Shown here piece after piece: positions 40,863-50,755 of a stretch of 64,000 nucleotides of DNA. The DNA lies in assembly GCF_002015075.1 (NCBI RefSeq), contig NZ_MUXZ01000018.1:1-64000 (forward strand). Direction: 5' to 3'. The notes beneath the pieces are model-generated. The model ran no database searches and was not told the DNA's origin. It saw only the letters and a list, made by a program, of their open reading frames with translations. The translations under genes and the position numbers were made by a program. Every line of letters starts with the position of its first letter. The first letter of the stretch is position 1. The DNA is from Canicola haemoglobinophilus (GTDB taxonomy: Bacteria > Pseudomonadota > Gammaproteobacteria > Enterobacterales > Pasteurellaceae).

Positions 40863-43556
40863 TTAATATTTCGCTTTGCTACCATGGCAATGCTTATATT
40901 TTTTTCCTGAGCCACAAGGGCAAGGTTCGTTACGCCCTATTTTACGTTCTTCTTGTGTATCAGATTCTTCTTCGCTATTACCTTGATACTGCATTGCAGC
41001 TGTTTCACGCTCTGTCATTGCTTGACGAGCTTGTTCTGCAGCTTCAATTTCTTCTTGAGTACGAATTTGCACTCGGCTTAATGTGGTAATTACACTTTGT
41101 TTCAAGGTATCTAACATGTCAGTAAACATTTGGAAAGATTCTTTTTTGTACTCTTGTTTAGGATCTTTTTGCGCATAACCACGTAAATGAATACCGCGGC
41201 GCAGATGATCCATAGAAGATAAATGTTCTTTCCACAGTTCATCAAGTGTTTGTAACATCACGCCTTTTTCAAAATTGCGCATTGTTTCTGGACCTACTAA
41301 TGCTTCTTTACGCTCATATTCAGCAATTGCTGCTGCAAGCACACGTTCACGCAATACATCTTCGTTGAAAGTATTTTCTTCCTCTAACCATTTACTTAAT
41401 GGTAAATCAATTGCGAAATCTTGTTTCAGGCGACTTTCTAATGCTGGAATGTCCCACTGTTCTTCCAGAGATTGTGGCGGAACATATTCATCAATTACGT
41501 TATTGAAGACATCTTGGCGAATAACTTGAATGGTTTCGGCAATATCTTCATTATCAAGTAAAGCATTACGTTGCTCATAAATCGCATGACGTTGATCATT
41601 TGCCACATCGTCAAATTCCAGTAGATTTTTACGTCCATCAAAGTTATGTGCTTCAACTTTTGCTTGCGCTTGAGCAATCACTTTAGCAAGCATTTTGGAC
41701 TCCATGCCTTCGCCTTTTTCGGTAAACATTTTGCGCATAAAGTTTAATTTGCCTTCAGTGAGGTAAATGCGCATTAAGGCATCATCTAAAGATAAATAGA
41801 AACGAGAAGAACCTGGATCCCCTTGTCGACCTGAACGACCTCTTAACTGGTTATCAATACGGCGCGATTCATGGCGTTCTGTACCAATAATATGTAAACC
41901 ACCAGCTTGTTTTACAGTGTCATGGCGCACTTGCCATGCGGCTTTGATAGCATCAATTTGTTCTTCTGTTGGGTTATCTAGTTTAGCTACTTCAGCTTTC
42001 CAGTTACCACCTAAGACAATATCTGTACCACGACCAGCCATATTGGTTGCAATTGTTACCGCACCTGGATAACCAGCATTAGCGACAATTTCAGCTTCTT
42101 GTGCGTGGAATTTTGCATTCAGAACATTATGCTTGATGCCGGCTTTATTGAGTGCATTGGACAGTAATTCTGATTTTTCAATAGATACTGTACCCACTAA
42201 AACAGGTTGGTTACGAGCAACACAATCTTTAATATCTTCAATAATCGCTGCAAATTTGTATTCTTCATTTTCAAACATCACATCAGTGCGATCATCTCGA
42301 ATCATTGGCTTATTAGTTGGGATAACGATTGTTTCTAAGCCATAAATTTGTTGAAATTCAAATGCTTCCGTATCAGCTGTTCCGGTCATACCTGCGAGTT
42401 TTTCATATAAACGGAAGTAGTTTTGATAAGTGATAGAAGCTACAGTCTGGTTTTCTCCTTGAATTTGTACGCCTTCTTTTGCTTCAATGGCTTGGTGTAA
42501 ACCATCAGACCAACGGCGACCAGCCATAGTACGCCCAGTGTGTTCATCAACAATCACGATTTCGCCATTTTTCACAATGTAATCCACATCACGTTCAAAC
42601 AATTTATGTGCTCGTAGTGCGGCGTAAATATGATGTAGTAATGAAATACGAGCAGGGGAATAGAGGCTTTCATTTTCATTAATAAAGCCTTTTTCCATCA
42701 ACCATTGCTCAATTTTTTCTTGTCCACGCTCAGTTAAATGAGCCTGTTTATTTTTCAGATCTAAGGTAAAGTCCCCATCACCTTGATATTCTTCCGTATC
42801 TTCTTTATCTTGTTGAACAAGGATAGGAATAAGTTTATCCATTGCCATATAAAGCTCAGAGCTGTCTTCCGCTGGACCTGAAATAATTAATGGTGTGCGA
42901 GCCTCATCAATTAAAATAGAATCCACTTCATCCACTAAAGCATAATGTAAGTGTTTTTGGAACCGCTCTTGTGCTGAGTGCGCTAGGTTATCTCGTAAAT
43001 AATCAAATCCTAATTCGCTATTTGTTGCATAAGTAATATCTGCGGCATAGGCTGCACGTTTTTCTTCAGGCGACAATCTAGGAACATTAACACCTACAGT
43101 CATGCCTAAAAATTCAAATAATGGGCGGTTAGTTTCTGCATCACGGCGAGCCAAATAATCATTGACAGTTACCACATGAACACCTTTTCCAGTTAAGGCA
43201 TTTAAGTAACAAGGTAAAGTTGCGGTTAAGGTTTTACCTTCACCAGTACGCATTTCTGCGATGCAGCGATTATTTAAGACCATACCACCAATTAATTGCA
43301 CATCGAAAGGGCGCATACCTAAAACACGTTTACTTGCCTCGCGTACAGTGGCAAAAGCTTCTGGAATTAAACTTTCTAGTTTTTCTCCATTTTGTAATCT
43401 TTCACGAAATTCAGCGGTTTTGGCACTGAGTTGTTCATCAGTTAAAGTCTCAAATTCAGCTTCTAACTTATTGATAATTCTTACTTGTTTATTTAAACGG
43501 CGTAAAATTCGGTCATTACGGCTACCAAAGATCTTTGTAACAATAGTTCTTAACAT
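40863..43556 (-). CDS. secA: preprotein translocase ATPase SecA
   Basis: An 897-residue motor of the Sec pathway. Walker A is in EMRTGEGKTLTATL, DEAD-type VDEVDSILIDEAR follows, then TNMAGRGTDI and LRGRSGRQGDPG helicase motifs. The C-terminal zinc-binding CPCGSGKKYKHCHG, which also binds SecB, is intact. It is preceded 77 bases upstream by a SecM-like gene on the same strand, so translation of secA is probably controlled by secretion status. Confidence 0.98.
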   Translation of the reverse strand: MLRTIVTKIFGSRNDRILRRLNKQVRIINKLEAEFETLTDEQLSAKTAEFRERLQNGEKLESLIPEAFATVREASKRVLGMRPFDVQLIGGMVLNNRCIAEMRTGEGKTLTATLPCYLNALTGKGVHVVTVNDYLARRDAETNRPLFEFLGMTVGVNVPRLSPEEKRAAYAADITYATNSELGFDYLRDNLAHSAQERFQKHLHYALVDEVDSILIDEARTPLIISGPAEDSSELYMAMDKLIPILVQQDKEDTEEYQGDGDFTLDLKNKQAHLTERGQEKIEQWLMEKGFINENESLYSPARISLLHHIYAALRAHKLFERDVDYIVKNGEIVIVDEHTGRTMAGRRWSDGLHQAIEAKEGVQIQGENQTVASITYQNYFRLYEKLAGMTGTADTEAFEFQQIYGLETIVIPTNKPMIRDDRTDVMFENEEYKFAAIIEDIKDCVARNQPVLVGTVSIEKSELLSNALNKAGIKHNVLNAKFHAQEAEIVANAGYPGAVTIATNMAGRGTDIVLGGNWKAEVAKLDNPTEEQIDAIKAAWQVRHDTVKQAGGLHIIGTERHESRRIDNQLRGRSGRQGDPGSSRFYLSLDDALMRIYLTEGKLNFMRKMFTEKGEGMESKMLAKVIAQAQAKVEAHNFDGRKNLLEFDDVANDQRHAIYEQRNALLDNEDIAETIQVIRQDVFNNVIDEYVPPQSLEEQWDIPALESRLKQDFAIDLPLSKWLEEENTFNEDVLRERVLAAAIAEYERKEALVGPETMRNFEKGVMLQTLDELWKEHLSSMDHLRRGIHLRGYAQKDPKQEYKKESFQMFTDMLDTLKQSVITTLSRVQIRTQEEIEAAEQARQAMTERETAAMQYQGNSEEESDTQEERKIGRNEPCPCGSGKKYKHCHGSKAKY

Positions 43557-43633
43557 AATATTTTTCTTTTTAAATTGAATAAGTAAATTTACCTAATAAC
43601 GATATTAGGCACGAGAATAAAATAATCTAGAAT

Positions 43634-43942
43634 TTAACTGACTTTTGGACCAGCCCGAATAGGTGCTTGATAATTAAATTGCTGAACTAAAAAGAGCGGT
43701 GCAATTTCAAAGAGAATTGTGGGTTCAGCAATAGCTAGACGCAATTGCAATAATTGTTGCTGTTGTACTTGCTGAATTTTTGCTGCAGTTTGGTAAAGCT
43801 GTTGGATTACTCTCTGTTCTCTAGGATAATCACTCGCGATGTTTTGTGGCTCTAGATCTTGTGCGATAGGTAAAGTAAAGATCGCTATGACACTTAATAG
43901 CAATTGCGACCAAAAATACTGTTTACCTTTAATTAAAATCAT
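43634..43942 (-). CDS. secM: SecM-like secretion monitor
   Basis: A 102-residue protein with an N-terminal signal/membrane segment (FWSQLLLSVIAIFTLPIA) and, at the extreme C-terminus, FLVQQFNYQAPIRAGPKVS. Compared with the E. coli SecM arrest motif (F, then W-I, then GIRAGP), the first F lies 15 residues before the final P, the spacing is close, and IRAGP is exact. G is replaced by P and W-I by Q-F. Only three residues follow the arrest site. Its position before secA supports a regulatory arrest peptide. Confidence 0.8.
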   Translation of the reverse strand: MILIKGKQYFWSQLLLSVIAIFTLPIAQDLEPQNIASDYPREQRVIQQLYQTAAKIQQVQQQQLLQLRLAIAEPTILFEIAPLFLVQQFNYQAPIRAGPKVS

Positions 43943-44045
43943 CGTTTTATTACATCACCACAAAAATTTCTGCGTATTGTAGCGGAAATTCGCTACAATG
44001 TCATAATTCTGCGCAAAATATTAGGCTAAAACTTGGAAAATCAAG

Positions 44046-44354
44046 ATGAGATACAGTAAACCGACTAATTTCAATGATTTATTGGAACTTTCCCCTTTAA
44101 TGAAGATCATTCGAGAAACCTCGGTTTTAGATGAGTTAAATGAACAAATGCAATCCTTATTTCCTGTTGAGTTCAAAGGATTTTACCGAGTTGTAGGCTT
44201 TGATGCAGAGGCTATCTTAATTGAAGTTGTTAACGCCACCGTTCGGCAAGCTTTCCTTTTCCAACAATCACCTTTATTGCAATTAATTCAAAGCTATTAT
44301 CCAAGTGTGAATAAATTGACCTTCAAGATTAATCCTGAGCTAAAACCGACTTAA
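44046..44354 (+). CDS. DciA-like DUF721 protein
   Basis: A 102-residue protein of the DUF721/DciA family (LLELSPLMKIIRETSVLDEL, then FKGFYRVVGFDAEAILIEV, ATVRQAFLFQQSPLL). DciA is the ancestral replicative-helicase operator in bacteria without DnaC. It is divergent from secM and next to secA. It lacks the extended C-terminus of larger DciA proteins. Confidence 0.75.
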   Translation: MRYSKPTNFNDLLELSPLMKIIRETSVLDELNEQMQSLFPVEFKGFYRVVGFDAEAILIEVVNATVRQAFLFQQSPLLQLIQSYYPSVNKLTFKINPELKPT

Positions 44355-44451
44355 AATAATTGGAGGGATTTTTTAATGAATGCTTGCACCTCAGTCAGGT
44401 TGCACTATAATAAGCGGAATTTTATTTCTGGGTTATTGAAGGGGTAAGAAA

Positions 44452-45168
44452 ATGAGTAAACCTGTTTACAAACGTATTCTACTTAAACTGAGTGGAGAAG
44501 CATTACAAGGCGAGGAAGGGTTTGGAATTGACCCATCTATCTTAGATAGAATGGCATTAGAAATCAAAGAGTTATTAGGCATGGGCGTTGAAGTCGGTGT
44601 TGTTCTTGGTGGTGGTAATTTATTCCGTGGGGCTAAATTAGCTAAAGCTGGTATGAATCGTGTTGTTGGTGACCATATGGGAATGTTGGCAACTGTGATG
44701 AATGGTTTAGCAATGCGTGATGCATTACATCGTGCAGATGTAAATGCTAAATTAATGTCAGCTTTTCAATTAAATGGTATTTGCGATACTTATAACTGGT
44801 CAGAAGCGATCAAAATGTTGCGTGAAAAACGTGTTGTGATTTTCTCCGCTGGAACTGGTAGCCCATTCTTTACTACAGATTCTGCCGCTTGTTTACGTGG
44901 GATTGAGATTGAAGCAGATGTTGTTTTAAAGGCAACTAAAGTTGACGGTGTTTATGATTGTGATCCTGCGAAAAACCCTGATGCAGTACTCTACCACAAA
45001 TTATCTTATGCTGAAGTGATTGAAAAAGAGTTACAAGTAATGGATTTAGCCGCATTTACTCTTGCTCGTGATCATAATATGCCAATTCGTGTATTTAACA
45101 TGGGTAAGCCAGGTGCATTGCGTAATGTCATTTTAGGCGAAAAAGAAGGGACGTTAATTTGCGAATAG
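44452..45168 (+). CDS. pyrH: uridylate kinase
   Basis: A 238-residue UMP kinase of the amino-acid-kinase fold. LLKLSGEALQGEEGFG, VVLGGGNLFRGA, GTGSPFFTTDSAACLRG and ATKVDGVYDCDP are the expected motifs. Followed 53 bases later by frr, the conserved pyrH-frr pair. Confidence 0.97.
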   Translation: MSKPVYKRILLKLSGEALQGEEGFGIDPSILDRMALEIKELLGMGVEVGVVLGGGNLFRGAKLAKAGMNRVVGDHMGMLATVMNGLAMRDALHRADVNAKLMSAFQLNGICDTYNWSEAIKMLREKRVVIFSAGTGSPFFTTDSAACLRGIEIEADVVLKATKVDGVYDCDPAKNPDAVLYHKLSYAEVIEKELQVMDLAAFTLARDHNMPIRVFNMGKPGALRNVILGEKEGTLICE

Positions 45169-45221
45169 TCGCAAATTAGCACAAATTAATAACTTATTTT
45201 ATTATTTTTAAAGGAATTATT

Positions 45222-45779
45222 GTGATTAACGAAATTAAAAAAGATACGCAACAGCGTATGGAAAAAAGCCTTGAAACATTAAAAGCACATATTGCAAAAA
45301 TTCGTACGGGTCGTGCACAACCTAGTTTATTAGATGGTATTCAAGTGGAATATTATGGTTCGCCAACACCTTTACGCCAAGTTGCCAACGTAGTAGCTGA
45401 AGATGCTCGTACTCTAGCTGTAACTGTGTTTGATCGTTCATTAATTGGTGCAGTAGAAAAAGCAATTTTAACCTCAGATTTAGGCTTAAACCCATCTTCT
45501 GCGGGTACCACAATTCGTGTACCACTTCCGCCATTAACAGAAGAACGCCGCCGTGATTTAATTAAAATTGTTAAAGGCGAAGGGGAGCAAGGTAAAATTG
45601 CAATCCGTAACGTACGCCGTGATGCTAATGATCAAATCAAAGCATTATTAAAAGACAAAGAAATCAGTGAAGATGAAGAGCGTAAAGCACAGGATGAAAT
45701 CCAAAAAATCACAGATACTTTTGTGAAAAAAGTTGATGAAGTCTTAGCTGATAAAGAAAAAGAATTACTTGATTTCTAA
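45222..45779 (+). CDS. frr: ribosome recycling factor
   Basis: A 185-residue RRF with the three-helix bundle (MEKSLETLKAHIAKIRTGRA, then LLDGIQVEYYG, and VRRDANDQIKALLKDKEISE). It separates subunits after termination with EF-G. Standard length. AAAGGAA lies upstream of the ATG. Confidence 0.97.
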   Translation: MINEIKKDTQQRMEKSLETLKAHIAKIRTGRAQPSLLDGIQVEYYGSPTPLRQVANVVAEDARTLAVTVFDRSLIGAVEKAILTSDLGLNPSSAGTTIRVPLPPLTEERRRDLIKIVKGEGEQGKIAIRNVRRDANDQIKALLKDKEISEDEERKAQDEIQKITDTFVKKVDEVLADKEKELLDF

Positions 45780-45795
45780 TTCTATTAAATTCGCG

Positions 45796-45824
45796 AAAAC
45801 GCAGTTTTTACTGCGTTTTTTATT
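45796..45824 (+). terminator. frr terminator
   Basis: AAAACGCAGT and ACTGCGTTTT stem with T's following. Confidence 0.8.
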
Positions 45825-45857
45825 ATATAGTTGATAAATTTCAATCCTCATTCCTAT

Positions 45858-47057
45858 ATGAACAATAAACAAAAACTGGTCATTCTTGGTTCTACTGGCT
45901 CTATTGGTACTAGCACACTTTCCGTTATTGAACAAAACCCTGAACAATATCAAGCCTTTGCCTTGGTTGGCGGAAAAAATGTAGATCTTATGTTGCAACA
46001 AAGTATCAAATTCCAACCACAATTTGTGGCAATGGACGATGACAGTGCGGCGAAAAATTTGCGAGAAAAATTGACCGCACTTGGTAGCAAAACAGAAGTA
46101 TTGAGTGGACAAAAAGCCATTTGCGATCTTGCTGCTCACCCAGATGCCGATCAAGTGATGGCCGCTATTGTTGGTGCAGCAGGCTTATTGCCGACATTAT
46201 CCGCGATACAGGCGGGCAAACGGGTGTTATTGGCAAATAAAGAGTCTTTAGTTACTTGTGGCAAAATTTTTATTGACGAAGTGCAGAAAAATAAGGCTCA
46301 ACTTTTGCCCGTTGATAGCGAACATAATGCGATTTTCCAATCGCTACCGCCACAAGCTCAGCAACAAATAGGTTTTTGTCCATTGCAACGGCTAGGGATC
46401 AGTAAAATTGTGCTAACAGGATCTGGCGGTCCTTTCCGCTATACAGAATTGTCGGAATTTGAACATATTACGCCAGAGCAAGCAGTGGCTCATCCAAATT
46501 GGTCGATGGGTAAAAAAATCTCGGTAGACAGTGCCACTATGATGAACAAAGGCTTGGAATATATTGAGGCTCGTTGGCTGTTTAATGCCTGTGCCGATGA
46601 AATGGAAGTGATTGTACATCCGCAATCTATTATTCATTCTATGGTGCGTTATATTGATGGTTCTGTAATTGCTCAAATGGGAAATCCTGATATGCGAACC
46701 CCTATCGCAGAAACCATGGCATATCCAAACCGCACTTTTGCGGGTGTGGCGCCATTGGACTTTTATCAATTAAATGGATTGACTTTCTTAAAGCCTGACT
46801 ACCAGCGTTATCCTTGCTTAAAATTAGCCATAGATGCCTTTGCAGCAGGGCAATATGCCACAACTGCGTTAAATGCCGCTAATGAGATTGCGGTGGAAGC
46901 ATTTTTGAATAGACAAATCAAATTTACCGAGATTGCTCAAATTAACACTGCAGTTGTCGAAAAAATGGAAAGCCAAGCCATTACCTGTATAGAAGATGTA
47001 TTGCTGGTGGATAAGCAAGCGAGAAAATTGGCGAAGGAATTTATTTTAGGAGCATAG
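45858..47057 (+). CDS. dxr: 1-deoxy-D-xylulose 5-phosphate reductoisomerase
   Basis: A 399-residue NADPH enzyme making methylerythritol phosphate for isoprenoids. The NADPH loop is ILGSTGSIGTSTLSV. Catalytic and metal motifs are LLPVDSEHNAIFQ and SVDSATMMNKGLEYIEA. ATG 45858 is chosen over an in-frame TTG at 45831 within the frr terminator flank. First of the dxr-uppS-cdsA-rseP-bamA series. Confidence 0.96.
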   Translation: MNNKQKLVILGSTGSIGTSTLSVIEQNPEQYQAFALVGGKNVDLMLQQSIKFQPQFVAMDDDSAAKNLREKLTALGSKTEVLSGQKAICDLAAHPDADQVMAAIVGAAGLLPTLSAIQAGKRVLLANKESLVTCGKIFIDEVQKNKAQLLPVDSEHNAIFQSLPPQAQQQIGFCPLQRLGISKIVLTGSGGPFRYTELSEFEHITPEQAVAHPNWSMGKKISVDSATMMNKGLEYIEARWLFNACADEMEVIVHPQSIIHSMVRYIDGSVIAQMGNPDMRTPIAETMAYPNRTFAGVAPLDFYQLNGLTFLKPDYQRYPCLKLAIDAFAAGQYATTALNAANEIAVEAFLNRQIKFTEIAQINTAVVEKMESQAITCIEDVLLVDKQARKLAKEFILGA

Positions 47058-47058
47058 T

Positions 47059-47565
47059 ATGGCTGATCCACATATTAAATCACCGATGGATTTTTGGGAT
47101 TATTTAACGGTTATTTTATATCGCTGTGGTTTTGTTTTAGCCGCAATAATGACCGCACTTTTATCTTACAAGCCAGAAATTGCACAGTATGGAATACTGA
47201 TTGCAGCAGTTCTATGCGCTTCTTCTTTACGTATTTACTTAAAGCATATTCGTTTGTTATTGCAAATGGCGACGTGGATTGCGTTAATTTGCCAAGCGCT
47301 TAATTTTCCTGAACTTGCACTAGGTGGAGCATTGTTAACTTTAGGCGGGCTGGCTTTTAAAGAATATTTTTGTTTTCGGATTTTTGCTTTGAATTTGCAG
47401 CCCTTGTTTGTTGCAGGGCTTTGGTTCAGCATACAATTTAATTTGAGTTATGCGGTTTATGTCTTATCTGTTATAAGTGCGGTGCTTTTTCTCATAGTTT
47501 CTATTCAAAAATGGAGAATGCCGTTGCATTTTGATATTGGCGATAAAACCAAATATCAAATTTAG
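47059..47565 (+). CDS. DUF2301-type integral membrane protein
   Basis: A 168-residue protein with five to six membrane helices (residues 21-150) and a conserved-looking GGLAFKEYFCFRI segment and KWRMPLHFDIGDKTKYQI tail. It resembles the COG5413/DUF2301 family of unknown function. Its start lies 1 base after the dxr stop, so it is co-transcribed. An uptake signal lies near the start. Confidence 0.8.
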   Translation: MADPHIKSPMDFWDYLTVILYRCGFVLAAIMTALLSYKPEIAQYGILIAAVLCASSLRIYLKHIRLLLQMATWIALICQALNFPELALGGALLTLGGLAFKEYFCFRIFALNLQPLFVAGLWFSIQFNLSYAVYVLSVISAVLFLIVSIQKWRMPLHFDIGDKTKYQI

Positions 47566-47745
47566 TGCGGTAAGAATAAAAGTATAGTGATGTTGTTTAC
47601 TGATAAAAAGTAAGGAACGAAGCTATACTTTCATGATGAATTAAAGGGCGGTCTTTTCTCTCTTTGCTTTCCTTTTCATAGCAAGCCATATTAACTTATG
47701 GTATATTCACACCCAAATTTTACCTTGATAAAAATCGATTTAATC

Positions 47746-48471
47746 ATGACAGAGTTAGCGTTAAATTTAGACAACATTCCTCAGCATGTTGCTATTATCA
47801 TGGATGGCAATGGGCGTTGGGCAAAACAACAGGGAAAGATGCGCATTTTTGGACATAAGAATGGGATTAAGGCAGTTCGCGAGTCTGTTTCTTATGCGAG
47901 AAAAATGGGGATTAAAGTACTTACTTTGTATGCCTTTAGTAGCGAAAATTGGAGCCGTCCTGAAAATGAAGTTAATGCTTTGATGTCCTTGTTTATGCAA
48001 GCCTTAGATTTTGAAGTAAAAAAATTGCACAAAAATAATATTAAATTAAAAATTATTGGTGATGTTTCAGGATTTAATGTCGGTTTGCAAGAGAAAATTC
48101 AAAAAGCCGAAAAATTAACTGAAAATAATACCGCACTTATCTTAAATATTGCGGCAAATTATGGTGGTTGCTGGGATATAGTGCAAGCAACACGCCAGTT
48201 AGCGCAATTAGTTAAAGAGGATAAGTTGCACATTGACGATATTAATGGGCAAATTTTTCAAGAGTATTTAGCAACAGGTTCACAACCGCAAGTAGATTTA
48301 TTGATTAGAACCAGTGGTGAGCAACGTATAAGCAATTTTTTGTTGTGGCAAATTGCTTATGCTGAGCTGTATTTTACCGATACCTTGTGGCCAGATTTCA
48401 ATGAACAAGAATTTAATCAAGCAGTATTAGCTTATCAACAACGTAATCGCCGTTTTGGTGGTTCTGAATAA
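47746..48471 (+). CDS. uppS: undecaprenyl diphosphate synthase
   Basis: A 241-residue cis-prenyltransferase making the C55 carrier for cell wall and LOS synthesis. Motifs: VAIIMDGNGRWAK (catalytic Asp), AFSSENWSRP, and DLLIRTSGEQRISNFLLWQ. ATG 47746 gives the family length. A further in-frame ATG at 47698 would add a poorly conserved extension. Confidence 0.95.
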   Translation: MTELALNLDNIPQHVAIIMDGNGRWAKQQGKMRIFGHKNGIKAVRESVSYARKMGIKVLTLYAFSSENWSRPENEVNALMSLFMQALDFEVKKLHKNNIKLKIIGDVSGFNVGLQEKIQKAEKLTENNTALILNIAANYGGCWDIVQATRQLAQLVKEDKLHIDDINGQIFQEYLATGSQPQVDLLIRTSGEQRISNFLLWQIAYAELYFTDTLWPDFNEQEFNQAVLAYQQRNRRFGGSE

Positions 48472-48484
48472 TGGAGAAACAGTT

Positions 48485-49348
48485 GTGCTTAAAGAACGAG
48501 TATTGTCAGCTATTGTATTAATTGCGGTGGTTTTAGCAGCATTATTATGGTTTTCGCCTTTTTATTTTGCTTTAGCTCTTGGCGTTGTTGTTACCTTAGG
48601 TATTTGGGAATGGACCCAATTTGGGCTAATTAAACAAGGTTTTTGGCGTTTATTGATTGCTGGGCTATCTGGTGCTTTTATCTTTTTATGGGTTTTTGGC
48701 GAGGCTCATCTTTTAGATGTTGGTCGAGTGTTTGAAAGTTATGCAGAGCCTTTATTATTAGTTGCTGTTATTTGGTGGTTAGTCGCTTTATTTTTTGTTA
48801 TTCGTTACCCTTCCTCTGCAAAAATTTGGGCTAAATCTTCTTTTCTACAACTTATTTTCGCATTCTGTACTTTAGTGCCTTTTTTTGTCGCTGTATTACG
48901 TTTACGCTTGGATAATTATGCTTCTAATCATTACCATGGTTTAATGTTATTGCTTTATGTCTTTATTTTAGTCTGGGCAGCCGACTCAGGCGCATATTTT
49001 GCAGGTAGAGCATTTGGTAAACATAAATTAGCGCCAAAAGTTTCCCCAGGAAAAACTTGGCAAGGGGTTTTTGGCGGGCTAATTACGGCAGGAGTTTTAG
49101 CCGCACTTTTCATTCATTTTGCTCCAGTAGATCTTTTTACTGTAGAAAGAACGCCTTTTATTTTGTTATCTGTTGCTACGGTAGCTATTTCTGTATTGGG
49201 CGATTTAACGGAAAGTATGTTTAAACGTGAGAGCGGTATTAAAGACAGCAGTCAATTAATTCATGGTCATGGTGGGATTTTAGATCGTATTGATAGTTTA
49301 ACTGCTGCAGTACCGTTTTTTGCTTATTTCTATTTTTATTGTTTATAG
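48485..49348 (+). CDS. cdsA: phosphatidate cytidylyltransferase
   Basis: A 287-residue multi-helix membrane enzyme making CDP-diacylglycerol. The signature VSPGKTWQGVFGGL is followed by SVLGDLTESMFKRESGIKDS and the GHGGILDRIDSL motif. GTG 48485 (LKERVLSAIVL follows) is the start, with GGAG upstream, rather than an upstream in-frame ATG that overlaps uppS. Confidence 0.95.
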   Translation: MLKERVLSAIVLIAVVLAALLWFSPFYFALALGVVVTLGIWEWTQFGLIKQGFWRLLIAGLSGAFIFLWVFGEAHLLDVGRVFESYAEPLLLVAVIWWLVALFFVIRYPSSAKIWAKSSFLQLIFAFCTLVPFFVAVLRLRLDNYASNHYHGLMLLLYVFILVWAADSGAYFAGRAFGKHKLAPKVSPGKTWQGVFGGLITAGVLAALFIHFAPVDLFTVERTPFILLSVATVAISVLGDLTESMFKRESGIKDSSQLIHGHGGILDRIDSLTAAVPFFAYFYFYCL

Positions 49349-49356
49349 AGATTATT

Positions 49357-50688
49357 ATGTCATTTCTTTGGTCTTTAGGTTCTTTTCTTATTGTTATTGG
49401 TGTACTAGTTTCAGTGCATGAGTACGGTCATTTTTGGGCAGCACGAAAGTGCGGTATTAAAGTTCATCGTTTTTCTATTGGTTTTGGTAAAGTTGTGTGG
49501 TCGAGAGTGGATAAGCATGGCACAGAGTTTGCTGTATCTGTAATCCCTCTGGGCGGCTATGTGAAAATGTTGGATGAACGCAATGAAGAAGTGCCTGAAA
49601 ACTTAAAGTCACAAGCTTTTAACAATAAATCCATTTTACAGCGTGCTTTTGTGATTGCAGCTGGACCAATAGCCAATTTCCTTTTTGCTGTTTTAGCCTA
49701 TATGATGGTTTATTCTATTGGTATTCCCAGTGTGAAACCTGTGATTGCTGAAATTACACCTCATTCTTTGGCCGAAAAAGCTGGAATTGAGCCTTACTCA
49801 CAGATTACGGCAATTGATGGTACGTCAACGCCAGACTGGGAAAGCATCAATATGGTACTTGCAACTAAAATGGGTGATGAACAGGTAACGTTAACGCTTT
49901 TAGCACCTTCTGCAACAAATATTGAGCAAAATAAGGTTTTAGATTTATCCGAATGGCGTTTCGATCCAGAACAAGAAACTGCTTTTGGTGCATTAGGTAT
50001 CGTTCTTGTGCGAACTAAAATTGAATTGACCTTGTCTAAGGTCGCTGATAATTCTCCTGCACAACAAGCAGGTTTATTGGTGGGCGATCAAATTTATTAT
50101 CAAAATGAGCCAATGAAATGGCGTGATTTTATTAATTTTGTTAATAAAGGAGATAGCTTTGATATTCAAGTATTACGCAGTGGAGAATTCTTCGATAAAG
50201 TAATTACCCCTACTCTGAATGAAAAAGGGAAATGGTTTGTCGGTGTAGCGCCAACCGTTCATCCTCTTAGCGATGAGTATCGGACAGAATTAAAATATGG
50301 CTTTTTTGATGCCTTTATCAAAGGTGTTGAGAAAACTTATCAATTGAGTAAATTAACCATTCAAGTTATTGGTAAGTTGTTTACAGGGGATCTCTCGGCT
50401 AAAAATTTAAGTGGTCCAATTTCCATTGCTAAGGGCGCAGGAGCTTCTTCTGAAATTGGTTTTGTGTATTACCTTAGTTTTATGGCATTGATTAGTGTTA
50501 ATTTAGGTGTTATGAATTTGTTTCCATTGCCTGTATTAGACGGTGGTCATCTACTTTTCTTAGCTATCGAAAGAGTAAAAGGTAGTCCTTTATCAGAGCG
50601 TATGCAGAATTTTGCTTATAGAATTGGAGCAGGATTATTGCTTATATTAACAATATTTGTATTGTTTAATGATTTTTTACGTTTATAA
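49357..50688 (+). CDS. rseP: site-2 RIP metalloprotease
   Basis: A 443-residue intramembrane zinc protease with HEYGHF (zinc and catalytic Glu) in the first helix and VLDGGHL in a C-terminal helix, plus two PDZ domains (about 125-300). It performs the second cut in anti-sigma-factor release and clears signal peptides. ATG 49357 is chosen over the in-frame upstream start, which overlaps cdsA. Confidence 0.95.
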   Translation: MSFLWSLGSFLIVIGVLVSVHEYGHFWAARKCGIKVHRFSIGFGKVVWSRVDKHGTEFAVSVIPLGGYVKMLDERNEEVPENLKSQAFNNKSILQRAFVIAAGPIANFLFAVLAYMMVYSIGIPSVKPVIAEITPHSLAEKAGIEPYSQITAIDGTSTPDWESINMVLATKMGDEQVTLTLLAPSATNIEQNKVLDLSEWRFDPEQETAFGALGIVLVRTKIELTLSKVADNSPAQQAGLLVGDQIYYQNEPMKWRDFINFVNKGDSFDIQVLRSGEFFDKVITPTLNEKGKWFVGVAPTVHPLSDEYRTELKYGFFDAFIKGVEKTYQLSKLTIQVIGKLFTGDLSAKNLSGPISIAKGAGASSEIGFVYYLSFMALISVNLGVMNLFPLPVLDGGHLLFLAIERVKGSPLSERMQNFAYRIGAGLLLILTIFVLFNDFLRL

Positions 50689-50755
50689 TCGTTAAGTTTT
50701 TACTTAACTCATAAACAGACTTTAGATAATTCTTTATTACAGGATAGAACTAACG

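Noticed and set aside
43261..43578. 105-codon + strand ORF within secA
   Set aside because: Shadow of secA in another frame.
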